Below are positions 8,692 through 21,878 of a stretch of DNA of 64,000 nt, in pieces. This DNA comes from Chthoniobacterales bacterium. Its GTDB lineage: Bacteria; Verrucomicrobiota; Verrucomicrobiia; Chthoniobacterales; JACTMZ01. The number at the start of each line of letters is the position of its first letter. Positions within the stretch are counted from its first letter, which is position 1. The position numbers and the translations under genes are program-made. The notes beneath the pieces were generated by a model that was not told where the DNA came from, did no database searches, and saw only the letters and a program-made list of their open reading frames with translations. Location of the stretch: assembly GCA_018402585.1 (NCBI GenBank), contig JAGYIO010000003.1:328022-392021 (forward strand). The letters run 5' to 3'.

Positions 8692-11600
8692 TTAGCCGGC
8701 TTCTTTTTCGCTTTCGGCCGTGGCGGCGAGTTCCTCTCCCAGATCAACCTGCACGACCTCGATATCGCGGGCGCCTTGGAAGCCGGTGCCTGCCGGGACG
8801 AGGTGACCCATGATGACGTTTTCCTTGAAACCGCGCAGCATATCGACTTTGCCCAGAGTGGCGGCATCAGTGAGGACGCGGGTGGTGTCCTGGAAGGAGG
8901 CTGCGGAGATGAAACTTTCCGTGCTGAGTGAGGCGCGGGTGATGCCAAGGAGCACCGGCTCGCCTTCGGCCGGTTTGCCGCCGAGCTTGGTGATGCGCTC
9001 GTTTTCCTTGTCGAATTCGGTGCGCTCGACTTTGTCGTCCCAGAGCAGCGTAGTGTCACCCGGGTCGGTAATCTTCACCTTGCGCAGCATCTGGCGGATG
9101 ATAATTTCGATGTGCTTGTCGTTGATCTCAACGCCCTGCAAGCGGTAAACCTCCTGCACTTCGTTGAGCAGATGCTCCTGAAGTGCCGCCGGGCCGCAGA
9201 CCGCCAGGATTTCGTGCGGGAGCACCGGCCCCTCGGTCAATTGGCTGCCCTTCTTCACCCGGTCGCCGTCGGCCACAATGATGTGCTTGTTCATCGGGAT
9301 AAGGTGCTCTTCCTCCTCCTTGGTTTCGGGGTCGAGGACGAGGAGACGGCGCTTGCCGCGGGCCGTGCCTTCGATTTTGACAATGCCGTCAATCTTCGCG
9401 ATTTCGGCCGAATCCTTCGGCTTGCGGGCTTCGAACAACTCGGCCACGCGGGGCAACCCGCCGGTGATGTCTTTCGTCTTGGCGATTTTCCGCGGAGTCT
9501 TGGCCAGAAGCTGTCCGGCTGCGACTTTTCGGTTGTCGGCCACCACAACGTGGGCGCCGGCCGGGATCGAGTAGCTGGCCACGATTTTCTTCTCACCATC
9601 GACCACCACGATCTGTGGATGGAGATCCTCTTTGTGCTCGATGACCACGAGACCGGTGATGCCGGTAGCCTCGTCGACTTCGCGCTTCACGCTGAGGCCG
9701 GGGATCATGTCGCGGAATTCCACGGTGCCGGGCTTTTCGGTCAGAATGGGAAGATTGTAAGGGTCCCACTGGACGAAGACTTCGCCTTTCTTGACCGTGC
9801 CACCGTCGTTTGCGGAAACCACCGAACCGATCACAATGCTGTGACGCTCGAGTTCACGGCCGTCCTTCTCATTGTAAACGCCAATGAAGCCGTTTTTGTT
9901 CAGCACAATGTTGTTCCCGTCGGTCGAAGTGACCGTGCGAAGCTCGACATAACGGACCGTGCCGTCGTGCTTCGCCTTGATGATCGGCTGTTTGAAGGTC
10001 TGGCTGGCCGTGCCACCAATGTGAAAAGTACGCATCGTCAGCTGGGTGCCGGGCTCGCCAATGGACTGGGCGGCGACGATGCCGACCGCCTCGCCGAGGT
10101 GGACCAGTTTACCGTTGGCCAAATTGCGGCCGTAGCACTTGGCACAGCAGCCGCGCTTGGATTCGCAGGTCAGGACCGAACGGATGCGGAAATGCTCCAC
10201 ACCTATGTGTTCGAGCGCGGCGGCAGTCGCCTCGTCGACGATGTGGCCGGACTTGATCACCACCTTGCCGCTGACCGGATCCTTCACTGTTTCACAGCTG
10301 GTGCGCCCGATGATGCGGGTCTTCAGGTCGACGACTTCCTCGTCACCTTCATAAATCGGCTGGACGACGATGCCTTTGACCGTGCCGCAATCCTCCTCCG
10401 TGATGATGACATCCTGGGCGGCGTCGACCAACTTGCGGGTCAGATAGCCGGAATCAGCCGTCTTCAGCGCAGTGTCGGCCAGACCCTTGCGCGCGCCGTG
10501 GGTCGAGATGAAATATTCGAGGACGGTGAGGCCTTCGCGGAAGTTCGAGGTGATGGGACGCTCGATGATCTCGCCGGAGGGTTTGGCCATAAGACCACGC
10601 ATGCCGGCCAGCTGTTTGACCTGCTGGCGGTTGCCGCGGGCGCCGGAGTCGACCATGAGGAAGACCGGGTTCATTTCCTTGCGCCCCTCGTTGTGGTCGA
10701 GGGTGCGGAACATGACGTTGGAGATTTCCTCACCCGCGTGGGTCCAAATATCGATGATTTTGTTGTAGCGCTCGCCATCGGTGATGATGCCCTTGCGATA
10801 CTGCTTCTCGACTTCGTCGATCTGCTTGTGAGCGCGGTCGATTTCGACCTGCTTCTCCTTCGGGATGATCATGTCGACGATGCCGATGGAAATGCCGGCA
10901 CGGGTCGCTTCCTTGAAACCAAGATCTTTGAGACGGTCGAGGGTTTCCACCGCGACTTTTTGCCCGCCCACTTGGTAGGTGTTCCAGATGATGTCGCTCA
11001 GCTGTTTCTTCCCGGCCGGCTTGTTGATGAAGCCGAGGCCCTCGGGCCAGATTTCGTTGAAACGGACGCGGCCCGCCGTGGTCTCGATGACTTTTTTCGA
11101 GGGGTCTCCGTAAACGGTCTGCTTCGCGAAGTCGGGGTTCTTGTAAAGAATGCGGGTATGGGTCTTGATCGCATCTTCCGAGATGGCCAACTCGACTCCG
11201 CTCGAGTCCGCGAAAAGCGGTAGACGCTCGTCGCGGTTTTTTGCCGTGATGCGGGGATTTTGCGTCAGGTAGTAGCAGCCCAGGGTGATGTCCTGCGACG
11301 GCGTGGTGATCGGCTTGCCGCTGGAGGGCGAGAAGATGTTGTTCGTGGCCAGCATGAGCATACGGGCTTCGAGTTGCGCCTCGGCCGAAAGCGGGACGTG
11401 CACCGCCATCTGGTCGCCGTCGAAGTCGGCGTTGTAGGCCGTGCAGACCAGCGGGTGGATGCGGATAGCTTCGCCTTCGATCAACTGCGGCTCAAAGGCT
11501 TGGATGGAAAGACGATGGAGGGTCGGCGCCCGGTTGAGCAGGACAGGGTGACCTTTGGTCACTTCCTCGAGAATATCCCAGACGACCGGCTCCTGCCGCT

Positions 11601-12804
11601 CGATGATTTTCTTCGCGCTGCGCACGGTGTGCACGTAGCCGAGCTCCTTGAGGCGGCGGATGATGAAAGGTTCGAAGAGGACGAGAGCCATCTTCTTGGG
11701 CAGTCCGCACTGGTGGAGCTTGAGCTCGGGTCCGATCACGATGACCGATCGGCCCGAGTAGTCGACGCGCTTGCCGAGCAAGTTTTGCCGGAAACGGCCC
11801 TGCTTGCCTTTGAGCATGTCGCTGAGCGACTTGAGCGGGCGGTTGCTTGCGCCGGTCACGGCGCGGCCATGACGGCCATTATCAAAGAGGGCGTCCACCG
11901 CTTCCTGCAGCATGCGCTTTTCATTGCGGATGATAACCTCCGGCGTCTTGAGCTGCAGAAGGTTTTTCAACCGGTTGTTCCGGTTGATGACACGACGGTA
12001 AAGATCGTTCAGATCGGAGGTGGCAAAACGGCCACCTTCGAGCGGGACAAGCGGACGGAGGTCCGGCGGGATGACGGGCAGGACATTAAGGATCATCCAG
12101 TCCGGGCGGGTCCGCGAATGGAGGAAGCCTTGGGCCAGCTTGAGACGCTTGGCCAACTTGGTTTTGGTCGTCTTGCTTTTGGTCTTTTCCATCTGCTCCT
12201 GCAGGTCCTTGACCAAGGCGCCAAGGTCGATGCGCTCGAGCAGCTTTTGCAGCGCTTCGGCCCCCATGCCGGCGGTGAAGTCCTCGCCGTATTGCTCTTC
12301 GGCTTCGCGGAATTCTGCTTCGCTCAGGAGTTGACCGGCCTCGAGGCTGGTGTTGCCCGGGTCGATCACGAGGTAATCCTCGTAATAAATGATGCGCTCG
12401 AGTTGCTTGCCCGTGAGGTCGAGCATGAGCCCGAGGCGGGACGGCGTGCATTTGTAGAACCAGATGTGCGAAACAGGCACGGCCAACTCAATGTGGCCCA
12501 TGCGCTCGCGGCGCACCCGGGCCAGGGTGACTTCGACCCCGCAGCGGTCGCAAACCACACCCTTGTGCTTGATCCGCTTGTATTTTCCGCAGGTGCACTC
12601 CCAATCGCGGGTCGGACCGAAGATGCGCTCGCAGAAAAGTCCGCCCTTCTCGGGTTTGAACGTGCGGTAGTTGATCGTCTCGGGATTTTTCACCTCGCCG
12701 TGACTCCAGGAACGGATGGATTCGGGGGACGCCACCGTGATGGAGACTTGGTCGAAGGCCGGCGCAGTTTCGCCGGACAGGTCGCGTAGCATTTGGTCGC
12801 TCAT
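8692..12804 (-). CDS. rpoC: RNA polymerase subunit beta'
   Basis: The 1370-residue subunit has the zinc-binding cysteines in CTCGKYKRI…CDRCGVEV (about residues 70–90) and the catalytic Mg-binding motif NADFDGD near residue 457. The trigger-loop region and the second zinc site ([14 protein letters not shown]) are present. It is full length with no inteins or large lineage insertions that I can see. The rpoB stop lies 26 bp upstream, so they form one operon. Long open frames antisense to it are shadows. Confidence 0.99.
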   Translation of the reverse strand: MSDQMLRDLSGETAPAFDQVSITVASPESIRSWSHGEVKNPETINYRTFKPEKGGLFCERIFGPTRDWECTCGKYKRIKHKGVVCDRCGVEVTLARVRRERMGHIELAVPVSHIWFYKCTPSRLGLMLDLTGKQLERIIYYEDYLVIDPGNTSLEAGQLLSEAEFREAEEQYGEDFTAGMGAEALQKLLERIDLGALVKDLQEQMEKTKSKTTKTKLAKRLKLAQGFLHSRTRPDWMILNVLPVIPPDLRPLVPLEGGRFATSDLNDLYRRVINRNNRLKNLLQLKTPEVIIRNEKRMLQEAVDALFDNGRHGRAVTGASNRPLKSLSDMLKGKQGRFRQNLLGKRVDYSGRSVIVIGPELKLHQCGLPKKMALVLFEPFIIRRLKELGYVHTVRSAKKIIERQEPVVWDILEEVTKGHPVLLNRAPTLHRLSIQAFEPQLIEGEAIRIHPLVCTAYNADFDGDQMAVHVPLSAEAQLEARMLMLATNNIFSPSSGKPITTPSQDITLGCYYLTQNPRITAKNRDERLPLFADSSGVELAISEDAIKTHTRILYKNPDFAKQTVYGDPSKKVIETTAGRVRFNEIWPEGLGFINKPAGKKQLSDIIWNTYQVGGQKVAVETLDRLKDLGFKEATRAGISIGIVDMIIPKEKQVEIDRAHKQIDEVEKQYRKGIITDGERYNKIIDIWTHAGEEISNVMFRTLDHNEGRKEMNPVFLMVDSGARGNRQQVKQLAGMRGLMAKPSGEIIERPITSNFREGLTVLEYFISTHGARKGLADTALKTADSGYLTRKLVDAAQDVIITEEDCGTVKGIVVQPIYEGDEEVVDLKTRIIGRTSCETVKDPVSGKVVIKSGHIVDEATAAALEHIGVEHFRIRSVLTCESKRGCCAKCYGRNLANGKLVHLGEAVGIVAAQSIGEPGTQLTMRTFHIGGTASQTFKQPIIKAKHDGTVRYVELRTVTSTDGNNIVLNKNGFIGVYNEKDGRELERHSIVIGSVVSANDGGTVKKGEVFVQWDPYNLPILTEKPGTVEFRDMIPGLSVKREVDEATGITGLVVIEHKEDLHPQIVVVDGEKKIVASYSIPAGAHVVVADNRKVAAGQLLAKTPRKIAKTKDITGGLPRVAELFEARKPKDSAEIAKIDGIVKIEGTARGKRRLLVLDPETKEEEEHLIPMNKHIIVADGDRVKKGSQLTEGPVLPHEILAVCGPAALQEHLLNEVQEVYRLQGVEINDKHIEIIIRQMLRKVKITDPGDTTLLWDDKVERTEFDKENERITKLGGKPAEGEPVLLGITRASLSTESFISAASFQDTTRVLTDAATLGKVDMLRGFKENVIMGHLVPAGTGFQGARDIEVVQVDLGEELAATAESEKEAG

Positions 12805-12830
12805 GATTTTTCTTTGCTCCCGTTGCGTGG

Positions 12831-15800
12831 TCAGGCCACGAGATCGGCCGCAACGTGGCCGGGTCGGCCGGCTTTGACGTCGAGTCCGAGGCTTTTCATT
12901 TCTTTGATCAGCACGTTGAAGGATTCCGGTGTGCCGGCCTCCAATGAGTTGTCACCCTTGACGATAGATTCGTAGATGCGCGTGCGGCCCTGCACGTCGT
13001 CAGATTTGACGGTGAGCAACTCCTGCAGCGTGTAGGCGGCGCCGTAGGCCTGGAGGGCCCAGACTTCCATTTCGCCGAAGCGCTGGCCGCCGTATTGCGC
13101 CTTGCCACCCAAGGGCTGCTGGGTGACCAGCGAGTAGGGACCGACCGCGCGGGCGTGGATTTTGTCCGCGACCAAGTGACCCAGCTTCATCATGTAAATG
13201 TAGCCGACCACGACTTCCTGCTCGAAGGCATCACCGGTGCGGCCGTCGTGCACGATGGCCTTGCCGTTGGGTTGGACCCAAGTGAAGCCGTCGACTTTGC
13301 TGGCCTGTTTCATGTAGTCGAAGATTTTCTCCTCGTTGATCCCGTCAAAGACCGGAGTGGCCACTTTGAAGCCCAGCGCCTTCGCGGCAATACCGAGGTG
13401 GGTCTCGAGGACCTGCCCGACATTCATGCGACTGGGCACGCCGAGCGGATTGAGCACGATATCGACCGGTGTTCCGTCGGCGAGGAAAGGCATGTCTTCT
13501 TCGGGCACGATCTTCGCGACCACGCCCTTGTTGCCGTGACGTCCGGCCATCTTGTCGCCCACGCTGAGCTTGCGCTTGCTCGCAATGTAAACTTTGACCT
13601 GCTTGACGATGCCCGGATCGACTTCGTCGCCGCTTTCCACCCGCATCAGGTTCTCCTCGCGCTCATGCTGGAGGTCGTCAAAACGGTGGCGGTATTGGCC
13701 GATGATCTCGAGGATCTTGTTGCGGATCGGGCTCGGGTCGATTTCGACCTGGTTGTAGACCCCCGCCAATTTGCGCAGGAGGGTTTTGGTAATTTTGCGG
13801 TTGGCCGGAATAATAATTTCGCCACTCTCGCCATTAACCACGTCGAGCGGGATTTTTTCGCCGAGCAAGACATTGGAGAGCGCCTCGGTCAACTGCTCGT
13901 GAAGTTCCTCGCTCCGCTTTTTGTAGTCCTCGTCGAGTTGCTTGGCGTGCTTCTTCGCCTCGGTCGGCGAGAGCTTGGATTTGGTCAATTCCTTTTTCGC
14001 CGAGACTTTGACGTCCATGACGATGCCGTAAGTCCCGGAAGGCACGGTGAGCGAGGTATCTTTCACGTCGGCCGCCTTCTCGCCGAAGATGGCCCGAAGG
14101 AGGCGCTCTTCCGGGGCGAGTTCGGTTTCGCTCTTCGGGGTGATTTTGCCGACCAGAATGTCGCCGGGTTTCACTTCCGCGCCGATGCGGATGACGCCGT
14201 CGGGCCCGAGATTGCGCAGGGCTTCTTCGCCCACGTTCGGGATGTCACGGGTGATTTCTTCCGGACCGAGCTTGGTGTCACGCGCACCGATGTCAAATTC
14301 GTCGATGTGGATCGAAGTGTAGATGTCCTCCTTGACCACACGCTCGCTAATCATGATGGCGTCCTCGAAATTGTATCCGCTCCAGGGCATGAACGCGACG
14401 AGCACGTTGCGTCCGAGGGCGAGTTCGCCCTTCTCCGTGCAGGGTCCGTCGGCGATGACCTCGTCCTTCTTCACGGACTGTCCCTTTTCGACGATCGGGT
14501 GCTGGTTGATGCACGTGCTGCTGTTCGAGCGCATGAATTTGCGCAGTTCGTAGACGTGAACGTGCTTTTCCAGGTCAGTCTTGATCTTACGCTTGCCTTC
14601 GGGCAAGCGGCCATCCTTGGTCACAATAATCTGGTCGGCTGTGACCGAGGCCACTTTGCCCGTCTCCTCGGCGATAACCACCGCCTTGGAGTCGCGGGCC
14701 ACCCGACCTTCAAGACCGGTGCCAACCAGCGGCGAATCGGAGCGGAGAAGCGGAACGCCCTGACGCTGCATGTTCGAGCCCATGAGGGCCCGGTTGGCGT
14801 CATCGTGCTCAAGGAAGGGAATGAGTCCGGCCGCCACGGAAACGAGCTGCTTCGGCGAGACGTCCATGTAGTGGACCTTGGCCGGTTCAACTTCGAGAAA
14901 GTCGCCGCGGTAGCGCACCGATACTTTTTCTCCGAGCAACTTGCCCTGGCCATCGACCACCGAATTGGCTTGGGCCACAAGGAAGTTTTCTTCCTTGTCG
15001 GCCGGGAGGTATTCGATCGAGTCGCTGACACGCCCATTGGTCACTTTGCGGTAAGGGGTTTCGATGAAGCCGAAATCGTTGATGCGGGCAAAGGTGCTGA
15101 GCGAGCTGATCAAGCCGATGTTCGGACCTTCCGGTGTTTCGATCGGGCAGATCCGGCCGTAGTGCGAGGGATGCACGTCGCGGACTTCAAATCCGGCGCG
15201 GTCGCGGCTCAGGCCGCCGGGCCCGAGGGCAGAAAGGCGCCGCTTGTGGGTCAGCTCGGAAAGCGGATTGGTCTGATCCATGAACTGGCTCAATTGGGAA
15301 CGACCGAAGAAATCACGGACCACGCCGCTGAGGGCTTTCGGATTGATCAGTTTCGAGGGGGTAATGTGCTCCAGGGCGGAGTCGAACAAGGTCATGCGCT
15401 CTTTGACCACGCGCTCGGTGCGAGCCAAACCGGTACGGCACTGGTTGGCGAGAAGCTCGCCCACCGTGCGGACCCGGCGGCTGCCCAAGTGGTCGATGTC
15501 GTCGACCAAACCTTCTTCGCGCTTGAGTTCGAGCAGGTGCCGAACCGCGGCGACGAAATCTTCTCGGGTCATCACGCGGTTTTCGTCCGCGACATTGAGG
15601 TTAAGCTTGAGATTGATTTTGTGGCGCCCGACCCGGCCGAGGTCGTATTTCTTCGGATCGAAGAACATGCGTTTCAGCATGCTTTTGGCGTTGGCCACGG
15701 TTGGTGGATCACCGGGGCGCAGCTTGCGGTAGATGTCCTTGAGGGCCTCTTCCTCGTTGTGCGCAGGATCCTTGCGCAGCGATTTGATCAGGGTCTCGTC

Positions 15801-16625
15801 CGCCGAGACATCGACCACACTCACCTTGGCGATACCGGCGGCAAGGAGCCGCGCGATAGTCGCTTTGTTCAGCGGTTCGAAAGCATTGCCCAAGACAATT
15901 TCACCGTCTTTGATGTCCTCGACCAAAACCTTGCTCGCGAGCTCGTCCTCATCGAGTCGACCGCTCAGCTTGAGGTCCTGTGGCGTGTAGAAAAGGCCGA
16001 CAATGTCCTTGTCGGACGGGTACCCCATGGCGCGGAGGAAAGTGGTGGCGAGGAATTTGCGCCGGCGCTTCCGGCGGTCCATGTAAACATAAAGCAAATC
16101 GTTGGTGTCGAACTGGACTTCGACCCACGATCCGCGGTCGGGGATGATGCGGAAGCTGTAGAGGACTTTTCCGTTGGCGTGGACGTTCGACTCAAAACAG
16201 ATGCCGGGTGAGCGGTGCAACTGGCTGACGATGACGCGCTCGGCCCCGTTGACCACGAAAGTGCCCTGCGGGGTCATGAGCGGGAGTTCGCCCATGTAAA
16301 CTTTTTCTTCCTTGGTCCCCTTCTCGTCTTTGAAGCGGAAGGTCACATGGAGCGGCGCGCTGAAAGTCTCGCCTTCGCGTTGGGCCTCGAGCGAGCTGAG
16401 TTTCGGGGTACCGATGTCGTAGCCCGTGTATTCCAGCACCATCTTTTCGTCGTAACTCGGGATGGGGAAAACTTCGCGAAAAACGGCCTCCAGTCCGGTG
16501 TTCTTGCGCTTGGAGGGCGCGATGCCCTCCTGCAAAAATTCCCGGTAGGAATTGACCTGCAGCTCGATGAGGTTGGGCGCTTCCGTGGTTTCCTTGAGTT
16601 TGCCGAAGTAAAGACGATCAGACAT
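12831..16625 (-). CDS. rpoB: RNA polymerase subunit beta
   Basis: The 1264-residue subunit contains the rifampicin region ([27 protein letters not shown]) and GQVLETHLG, as well as the [10 protein letters not shown] motif. The [25 protein letters not shown] block lies close to the C-terminus. The ATG at 16625 ([10 protein letters not shown]) is preferred; the frame stays open for another 37 codons upstream, but that stretch is not family-like and overlaps the presumed leader. A strong promoter candidate lies at 16803–16831, giving a leader of roughly 170 nt. Confidence 0.98.
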   Translation of the reverse strand: MSDRLYFGKLKETTEAPNLIELQVNSYREFLQEGIAPSKRKNTGLEAVFREVFPIPSYDEKMVLEYTGYDIGTPKLSSLEAQREGETFSAPLHVTFRFKDEKGTKEEKVYMGELPLMTPQGTFVVNGAERVIVSQLHRSPGICFESNVHANGKVLYSFRIIPDRGSWVEVQFDTNDLLYVYMDRRKRRRKFLATTFLRAMGYPSDKDIVGLFYTPQDLKLSGRLDEDELASKVLVEDIKDGEIVLGNAFEPLNKATIARLLAAGIAKVSVVDVSADETLIKSLRKDPAHNEEEALKDIYRKLRPGDPPTVANAKSMLKRMFFDPKKYDLGRVGRHKINLKLNLNVADENRVMTREDFVAAVRHLLELKREEGLVDDIDHLGSRRVRTVGELLANQCRTGLARTERVVKERMTLFDSALEHITPSKLINPKALSGVVRDFFGRSQLSQFMDQTNPLSELTHKRRLSALGPGGLSRDRAGFEVRDVHPSHYGRICPIETPEGPNIGLISSLSTFARINDFGFIETPYRKVTNGRVSDSIEYLPADKEENFLVAQANSVVDGQGKLLGEKVSVRYRGDFLEVEPAKVHYMDVSPKQLVSVAAGLIPFLEHDDANRALMGSNMQRQGVPLLRSDSPLVGTGLEGRVARDSKAVVIAEETGKVASVTADQIIVTKDGRLPEGKRKIKTDLEKHVHVYELRKFMRSNSSTCINQHPIVEKGQSVKKDEVIADGPCTEKGELALGRNVLVAFMPWSGYNFEDAIMISERVVKEDIYTSIHIDEFDIGARDTKLGPEEITRDIPNVGEEALRNLGPDGVIRIGAEVKPGDILVGKITPKSETELAPEERLLRAIFGEKAADVKDTSLTVPSGTYGIVMDVKVSAKKELTKSKLSPTEAKKHAKQLDEDYKKRSEELHEQLTEALSNVLLGEKIPLDVVNGESGEIIIPANRKITKTLLRKLAGVYNQVEIDPSPIRNKILEIIGQYRHRFDDLQHEREENLMRVESGDEVDPGIVKQVKVYIASKRKLSVGDKMAGRHGNKGVVAKIVPEEDMPFLADGTPVDIVLNPLGVPSRMNVGQVLETHLGIAAKALGFKVATPVFDGINEEKIFDYMKQASKVDGFTWVQPNGKAIVHDGRTGDAFEQEVVVGYIYMMKLGHLVADKIHARAVGPYSLVTQQPLGGKAQYGGQRFGEMEVWALQAYGAAYTLQELLTVKSDDVQGRTRIYESIVKGDNSLEAGTPESFNVLIKEMKSLGLDVKAGRPGHVAADLVA

Positions 16626-16802
16626 GAATACGGGTGGTGGTTGTTGCGCGAGGCGCTGGACTATTTCTCGGCCACGTTTGCAATGCCGGTAAGACAAAAC
16701 AGCCCTAGACTGGCCGCTCGGGCGCAGAGACGCCACGGTGACTCAGAGTAGGGTGTCAAGCTTTGGACAATGGTTGGACGGGATTCCCGAGACAGACTCT
16801 GC

Positions 16803-16831
16803 AATATAAGTGGCTCCCGGGCGGGGGTCAA
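16803..16831 (-). promoter_or_regulatory. Sigma70-type promoter for rpoBC inside a post-rplL hairpin
   Basis: On the minus strand TTGACC (16826–16831) and TATATT (16803–16808) are separated by exactly 17 nt. The spacer is one arm of a long inverted repeat (arms 16812–16825 and 16854–16868, ggctcccgggcggg against its complement) that follows the rplL stop. The same sequence could therefore attenuate rplL read-through and start rpoBC transcription. Confidence 0.7.
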
Positions 16832-16871
16832 GGGGAAATATTCCCTTTATTTTCCCGCCCGGGGAGCCGAT

Positions 16872-17252
16872 TTACTTGATTTCGACTTTGGCGCCGGCCG
16901 CTTCGACTTTTTTCTTAATCTCTTCGGCTTCTTCCTTGGTCACGCCTTCTTTCAAGGCCTTGGGAGCGCCTTCGACCAGGGCCTTGGCGTCGGCCAGGCC
17001 GAGTCCGGGCACGGCGGCACGGACCTCTTTGATCACGGCGATTTTATTCCCGCCGGTCTCGACGAGGATGACGTCAAAGGCGGTTTTCTCCTCGGCCGGG
17101 GCGGCGGCACCACCAGCGGCGGGCGCGGCGGCAGCGGCCACCGGGGCGGCGGCACTGACTCCCCATTTTTCTTCGAGGGCTTTGACGAGTTCGGACACTT
17201 CCAGAACGGTCAAGCCGCTCAACTGGTCCACGATGGTTTCAATATTAGCCAT
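16872..17252 (-). CDS. rplL: 50S ribosomal protein L7/L12
   Basis: The 126-residue protein has the dimerisation N-terminal domain ([26 protein letters not shown]), a long Ala/Pro hinge (residues about 35–55) and the factor-binding C-terminal domain [20 protein letters not shown] ending in VEIK. It forms the ribosomal stalk with L10. It follows rplJ after a gap of 175 bp. Confidence 0.97.
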   Translation of the reverse strand: MANIETIVDQLSGLTVLEVSELVKALEEKWGVSAAAPVAAAAAPAAGGAAAPAEEKTAFDVILVETGGNKIAVIKEVRAAVPGLGLADAKALVEGAPKALKEGVTKEEAEEIKKKVEAAGAKVEIK

Positions 17253-17427
17253 ACTATCTGTTTAGCGGCCGCCTCGGCTCCTGCCTCCGCGGCCTGCTTC
17301 CTTGGTTGTGGTTTTGTCGCCCGCCGGAGCTCCGACGAATTTGAGGCCGACCGCTGTCCGCCCGACAAGGAACCGTTGCTGTTTGGTTTTTTCCGCGCGG
17401 TGACGAAGCAACCGCCCGGAAAAGATT

Positions 17428-17949
17428 TCAGGCCGCCCCTCCCGCGGCGTCGACTTTGGCCTTGAGCACCCGCGCGAGGCTCGCGCCGGGCTCGTTGAGC
17501 GTGCGGACCAGCTGGCTGGCCGGCATGTTGAGCAAGCCGAGCAACTGGGACTGCAGGACGGGGAGCGGGGGCAAGTCAGCCATGACCTGGACCTGCTCGG
17601 CCGTGAGCAGCGCGTTGTCGAGAATACCAACCTTAACGGCCAGCTTCTTGAATTCGGCGGCGAAAACCTTGATTACCTTCGCGGTGGCACAAATGTCCTG
17701 TTCGCCGGTCACGATGGCCGTTTGGCCCGCGAGGGAACCGGACATATCGGGCAGACCAAGTTCGGTCGCCGCGATACGCAGCATGGTGTTCTTCACCACG
17801 TGACATTCGGCACCGACCGCAGCGAGGCGGGTGCGGAGCAAGGCGAACTGGTCGACCTTGAGCCCGGTGTAGTCGGCGACCAAGAGGAACGGCGAGGCGT
17901 TCAGCTGGTCTTTGAGATCTTTGACGATATTGGCTTTTTCGGGGCGCAT
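17428..17949 (-). CDS. rplJ: 50S ribosomal protein L10
   Basis: The 173-residue protein begins MRPEKANIVKDLKDQLNASPFLLVADYTGLKVDQFALLR, typical of L10. It carries the L7/L12-binding C-terminal helix. It lies between rplA (5 bp) and rplL (175 bp). The 175-bp gap holds no gene that I credit. Confidence 0.96.
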   Translation of the reverse strand: MRPEKANIVKDLKDQLNASPFLLVADYTGLKVDQFALLRTRLAAVGAECHVVKNTMLRIAATELGLPDMSGSLAGQTAIVTGEQDICATAKVIKVFAAEFKKLAVKVGILDNALLTAEQVQVMADLPPLPVLQSQLLGLLNMPASQLVRTLNEPGASLARVLKAKVDAAGGAA

Positions 17950-17954
17950 GGCGG

Positions 17955-18656
17955 TCAGTTCTTGCTGAGGTTGGATAGGTCGAGCGCAATGCCCGGGGTC
18001 ACGGTGGCCGCAATGGTCACGCTTTCGAGGAAAATACCTTTGGCCGTGGGCGGCCGCGACTTGGCCACTGCATCCAGGACAACACCGGCATTCTCGACCA
18101 AGGCATCTTCGCTGAAGGAAAACTTGCCCACGGGAACGGCAATGTTGCCATTCTTGTCGAGTTTGAACTCCACGCGTCCGGCCTTCACCTCACCCACCGC
18201 CTTGGCGGTGTCGTCGGTCACGGTGCCGGTCTTGGGATTGGGCATCAGGCCGCGCGGTCCGAGCACCTTGCCCAGCTTGCGCACCTCCGCCATGGCCGCC
18301 GGGGTCGAAATGGCCACGTCAAAATCGGAAAAACCCTCGGTGCACTTTTTGATCATGTCCTCGTAGCCGACGAATTCGGCCCCGGCCGCCTTGGCCGCTT
18401 CGGCCGCCGCGCCGGAGGCGAAGACGAGCACGCGGACAGCTTTGCCGCTGCCGTGCGGGAGCGGAGTGGTGCCGCGGACCATCTGGTCCGACTGCTTCGG
18501 ATCCACTCCCAGGTGCATCGAGAGGGTGACGGTCATGTCATATTTGGCCGGCGGCATGCTCTTGAGCACTTTGACTGCTTCGGCCAGCGGATATTTTCGC
18601 GCGGGATCAACGGCTTTCTTGGCCGCCTCGTAACGTTTGCTTCGGTTTTTTGCCAT
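17955..18656 (-). CDS. rplA: 50S ribosomal protein L1
   Basis: The 233-residue protein contains the L1 signature LGKVLGPRGLMPNPKTGTVT. It has the usual two-domain length, binds 23S rRNA at the L1 stalk and in many bacteria represses its own operon. It is in the order rplK–rplA–rplJ–rplL. Confidence 0.98.
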   Translation of the reverse strand: MAKNRSKRYEAAKKAVDPARKYPLAEAVKVLKSMPPAKYDMTVTLSMHLGVDPKQSDQMVRGTTPLPHGSGKAVRVLVFASGAAAEAAKAAGAEFVGYEDMIKKCTEGFSDFDVAISTPAAMAEVRKLGKVLGPRGLMPNPKTGTVTDDTAKAVGEVKAGRVEFKLDKNGNIAVPVGKFSFSEDALVENAGVVLDAVAKSRPPTAKGIFLESVTIAATVTPGIALDLSNLSKN

Positions 18657-18739
18657 GGTATTTTGCAGTGCGAACGTCCGCCCGGGCGGACTCCTGCGGT
18701 TGTGCGGCCCGCTTGCGCGGGACGCGGGTTGGAAAATCC

Positions 18740-19165
18740 TTATGCCTCCACTTCGACGCCCATTTGACGGGCGGTGCCGGCGATGATCTTCATCGCGGCC
18801 TCTTCATCCCGGGCATTGAGGTCGTTCATCTTGATCTTCACGATCTCGAGGAGTTGCTTTTTGGTCAGCTTGCCGACCTTGGTTTTGTTCGGCTCTTTCG
18901 ATCCGGCCGCGATGCCGGCCACCTTCTTGATCAGGACGGACGCCGGGGGCGACTTGGTGATGAAAGTGAAGGATTTGTCTTTGTAAACCGTGATAACCAC
19001 CGGAAGGATGTCGCCGGCCTGCTTTTGCGTGGCGGCGTTGAACTCTTTGCAGAAGGCCATGATGTTGACACCCTTTTGCCCGAGCGCCGGGCCGACCGGA
19101 GGCGCGGGATTCGCTTGCCCGGCCGGGATTTGCAGTTTGATCGTTCCGACAATTTCTTTAGCCAT
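18740..19165 (-). CDS. rplK: 50S ribosomal protein L11
   Basis: The 141-residue protein has the N-terminal [24 protein letters not shown] segment and the C-terminal [25 protein letters not shown] rRNA-binding domain. It starts 6 bp downstream of nusG. Confidence 0.98.
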   Translation of the reverse strand: MAKEIVGTIKLQIPAGQANPAPPVGPALGQKGVNIMAFCKEFNAATQKQAGDILPVVITVYKDKSFTFITKSPPASVLIKKVAGIAAGSKEPNKTKVGKLTKKQLLEIVKIKMNDLNARDEEAAMKIIAGTARQMGVEVEA

Positions 19166-19171
19166 AAAGTT

Positions 19172-19756
19172 CTATTCTTCGCGGTCCACTTGCCAGTATT
19201 CGAGTTCGACCGGCGTCTCGCGTCCGAAAATGGTGACCGAAACACGCAGCTTGCCCCGGCCCGGATCCACCTCCTCGACCACCCCGGTCTGACTCTGGAA
19301 GGGGCCGTCCGCCACTTTGACTTTTTCGCCCACTTGGAAGGAAACCTTGGGCTTCACCGTGTCGACGCGTTCCTCGATCTGGGCGAGCATGCTCTCCACT
19401 TCGCGCGGGCGCATCGGCGTCGGGCGGTCTTTCGTTCCGGCGAAGCCGATCACTCCGGGCGTGTCCTTGACGAAATACCAGGTGCGGTCCATCAGCCCGC
19501 CGTCTTCGGTCAAGAGGTGCATGTTGGCGATGATGTAGCCGGGGAAAAACTTGCGCGTGGTCTCGCTTTTCTTGCCCTGCTTGATTTCCTGCACCCGTTC
19601 GGTCGGGATGAGCACATTGAAGACCAAGTCGCCCATCTCCTCGGTTTTCAGCCGCTTCATGATGCTATCAAATACTTTCTTCTCCTGGCCGGAGAGGACC
19701 TGCACGACAAACCATTGGTCGCGCGGGGCGGGGATGCGAAGGACGTTGGGCGACAT
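19172..19756 (-). CDS. nusG: Transcription termination/antitermination factor NusG
   Basis: The 194-residue product has the NGN domain (QWFVVQVLSGQEKKVFDSI; FPGYIIANM) and a C-terminal KOW domain (VGEKVKVADGPFQSQTGVVEEV). NusG couples RNA polymerase to Rho or the ribosome. It sits between secE (13 bp) and rplK. Confidence 0.97.
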   Translation of the reverse strand: MSPNVLRIPAPRDQWFVVQVLSGQEKKVFDSIMKRLKTEEMGDLVFNVLIPTERVQEIKQGKKSETTRKFFPGYIIANMHLLTEDGGLMDRTWYFVKDTPGVIGFAGTKDRPTPMRPREVESMLAQIEERVDTVKPKVSFQVGEKVKVADGPFQSQTGVVEEVDPGRGKLRVSVTIFGRETPVELEYWQVDREE

Positions 19757-19769
19757 GGGGATTTTTTCT

Positions 19770-19985
19770 TTAGGGGCGGGTCAGCCACCCGACGGTGTTG
19801 ACCAGCATGAGATCGAAAAAGGCGATGTAGCCGCCCAAGATGACCATCGCCACGATGACCACCACGGTCGAATCGGCCAGCTCTTTGTAGCGGCGGAACC
19901 CTTTTTCCTTCGGGTCCCACGGCCAGGTGGCCTTGAAGAGTTCGACCCGGACTTCGGCGATGAATGTTTTGAGCTTGCGGAACAT
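19770..19985 (-). CDS. secE: Preprotein translocase subunit SecE
   Basis: This is a 71-residue single-membrane-span protein. The cytosolic amphipathic stretch (VRVELFKATWPWDPKEKGFRRYKELADS) precedes the transmembrane helix TVVVIVAMVILGGYIAFFDLML. This is the short bacterial SecE type, and its position between tRNA-Trp and nusG is canonical. Confidence 0.94.
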   Translation of the reverse strand: MFRKLKTFIAEVRVELFKATWPWDPKEKGFRRYKELADSTVVVIVAMVILGGYIAFFDLMLVNTVGWLTRP

Positions 19986-20021
19986 GCGCGGGAAAGACGG
20001 CGACCAGGGTCAAGCGGAGAG

Positions 20022-20094
20022 CAGGCCAGGAGGGACTCGAACCCCCAACCGACGGTTTTGGAGACCGCTACTCTACCAATTGAGCTACTGGCCT
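20022..20094 (-). tRNA. tRNA-Trp (anticodon CCA)
   Basis: The 73-nt cloverleaf has acceptor stem AGGCCAG/CTGGCCT, D-arm GTAGCTCAATTGGTAGAGTA, anticodon loop CTCCAAA and T-arm GGGGGTTCGAGTCCC. CCA is not encoded. It lies between tuf and secE. Confidence 0.97.
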
Positions 20095-20112
20095 GTGCGT
20101 ATCCTCCAAAGA

Positions 20113-21297
<1,185 letters not shown>

Positions 21298-21354
21298 AGT
21301 GCTTGGTCTGTTTGGTTGGTTTAAATGTTGCGAATTTTGCGCCGCGCAGGCTGG

Positions 21355-21427
<73 letters not shown>

Positions 21428-21878
21428 AAACTCCGCAAAGTGTTTTTAGGTTGATGTTTGGTTCTGAATCGCAGCCTCAAAAAAAGCGAAGCAGTCCGGG
21501 GCCATCCCCCGTGTTTTCAGCGGATTTACGGCCTGCGGACTGCGCGACTCTTTCGCAGCGTTGACCCTTTATGCCTCTGCAGCCGCTCGGTGTCAAAGGA
21601 GATTTTAGGCCAGGCCGTTCTTGCCGAGGGCGAGCGGCCGGATCTCACTTTGAAACAGGGCCGCTTTGCCCAATGCGCATTCTCCACGGCCCTGCCAGAG
21701 GCAAGGCCTGGCAAGACCGGCATTCCCTTGGCGCGATGATCTGGGGAAGCCACCGCGTCCGGCGCTCGACGCCGGGGAAACCGGGAGAGCCGCCCTGCCT
21801 TGGACACGAGCACCCGCCAAGGAGAGGGAGCAAATGGCCGGCGTTGACCGGCCCAAGCAGCGTCATGCCCGCTGCTTT
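21428..21878. other. 451-bp gap upstream of tRNA-Thr–tuf
   Basis: No credible gene is visible. The promoter of the tRNA-Thr/tuf/secE/nusG/ribosomal-protein operon should lie near 21430–21530, but I cannot choose boxes with confidence. A 7-bp hairpin (agcagcg / cgctgct) at about 21857–21877 lies directly after the PEP-CTERM gene on the minus strand. It lacks a T-run in that direction, so termination there is uncertain. Confidence 0.5.

Noticed and set aside
9112..16211. Long plus-strand open frames opposite rpoC and rpoB (up to 1038 codons)
   Set aside because: They are shadows of the highly conserved rpoB and rpoC coding strand in GC-rich DNA.
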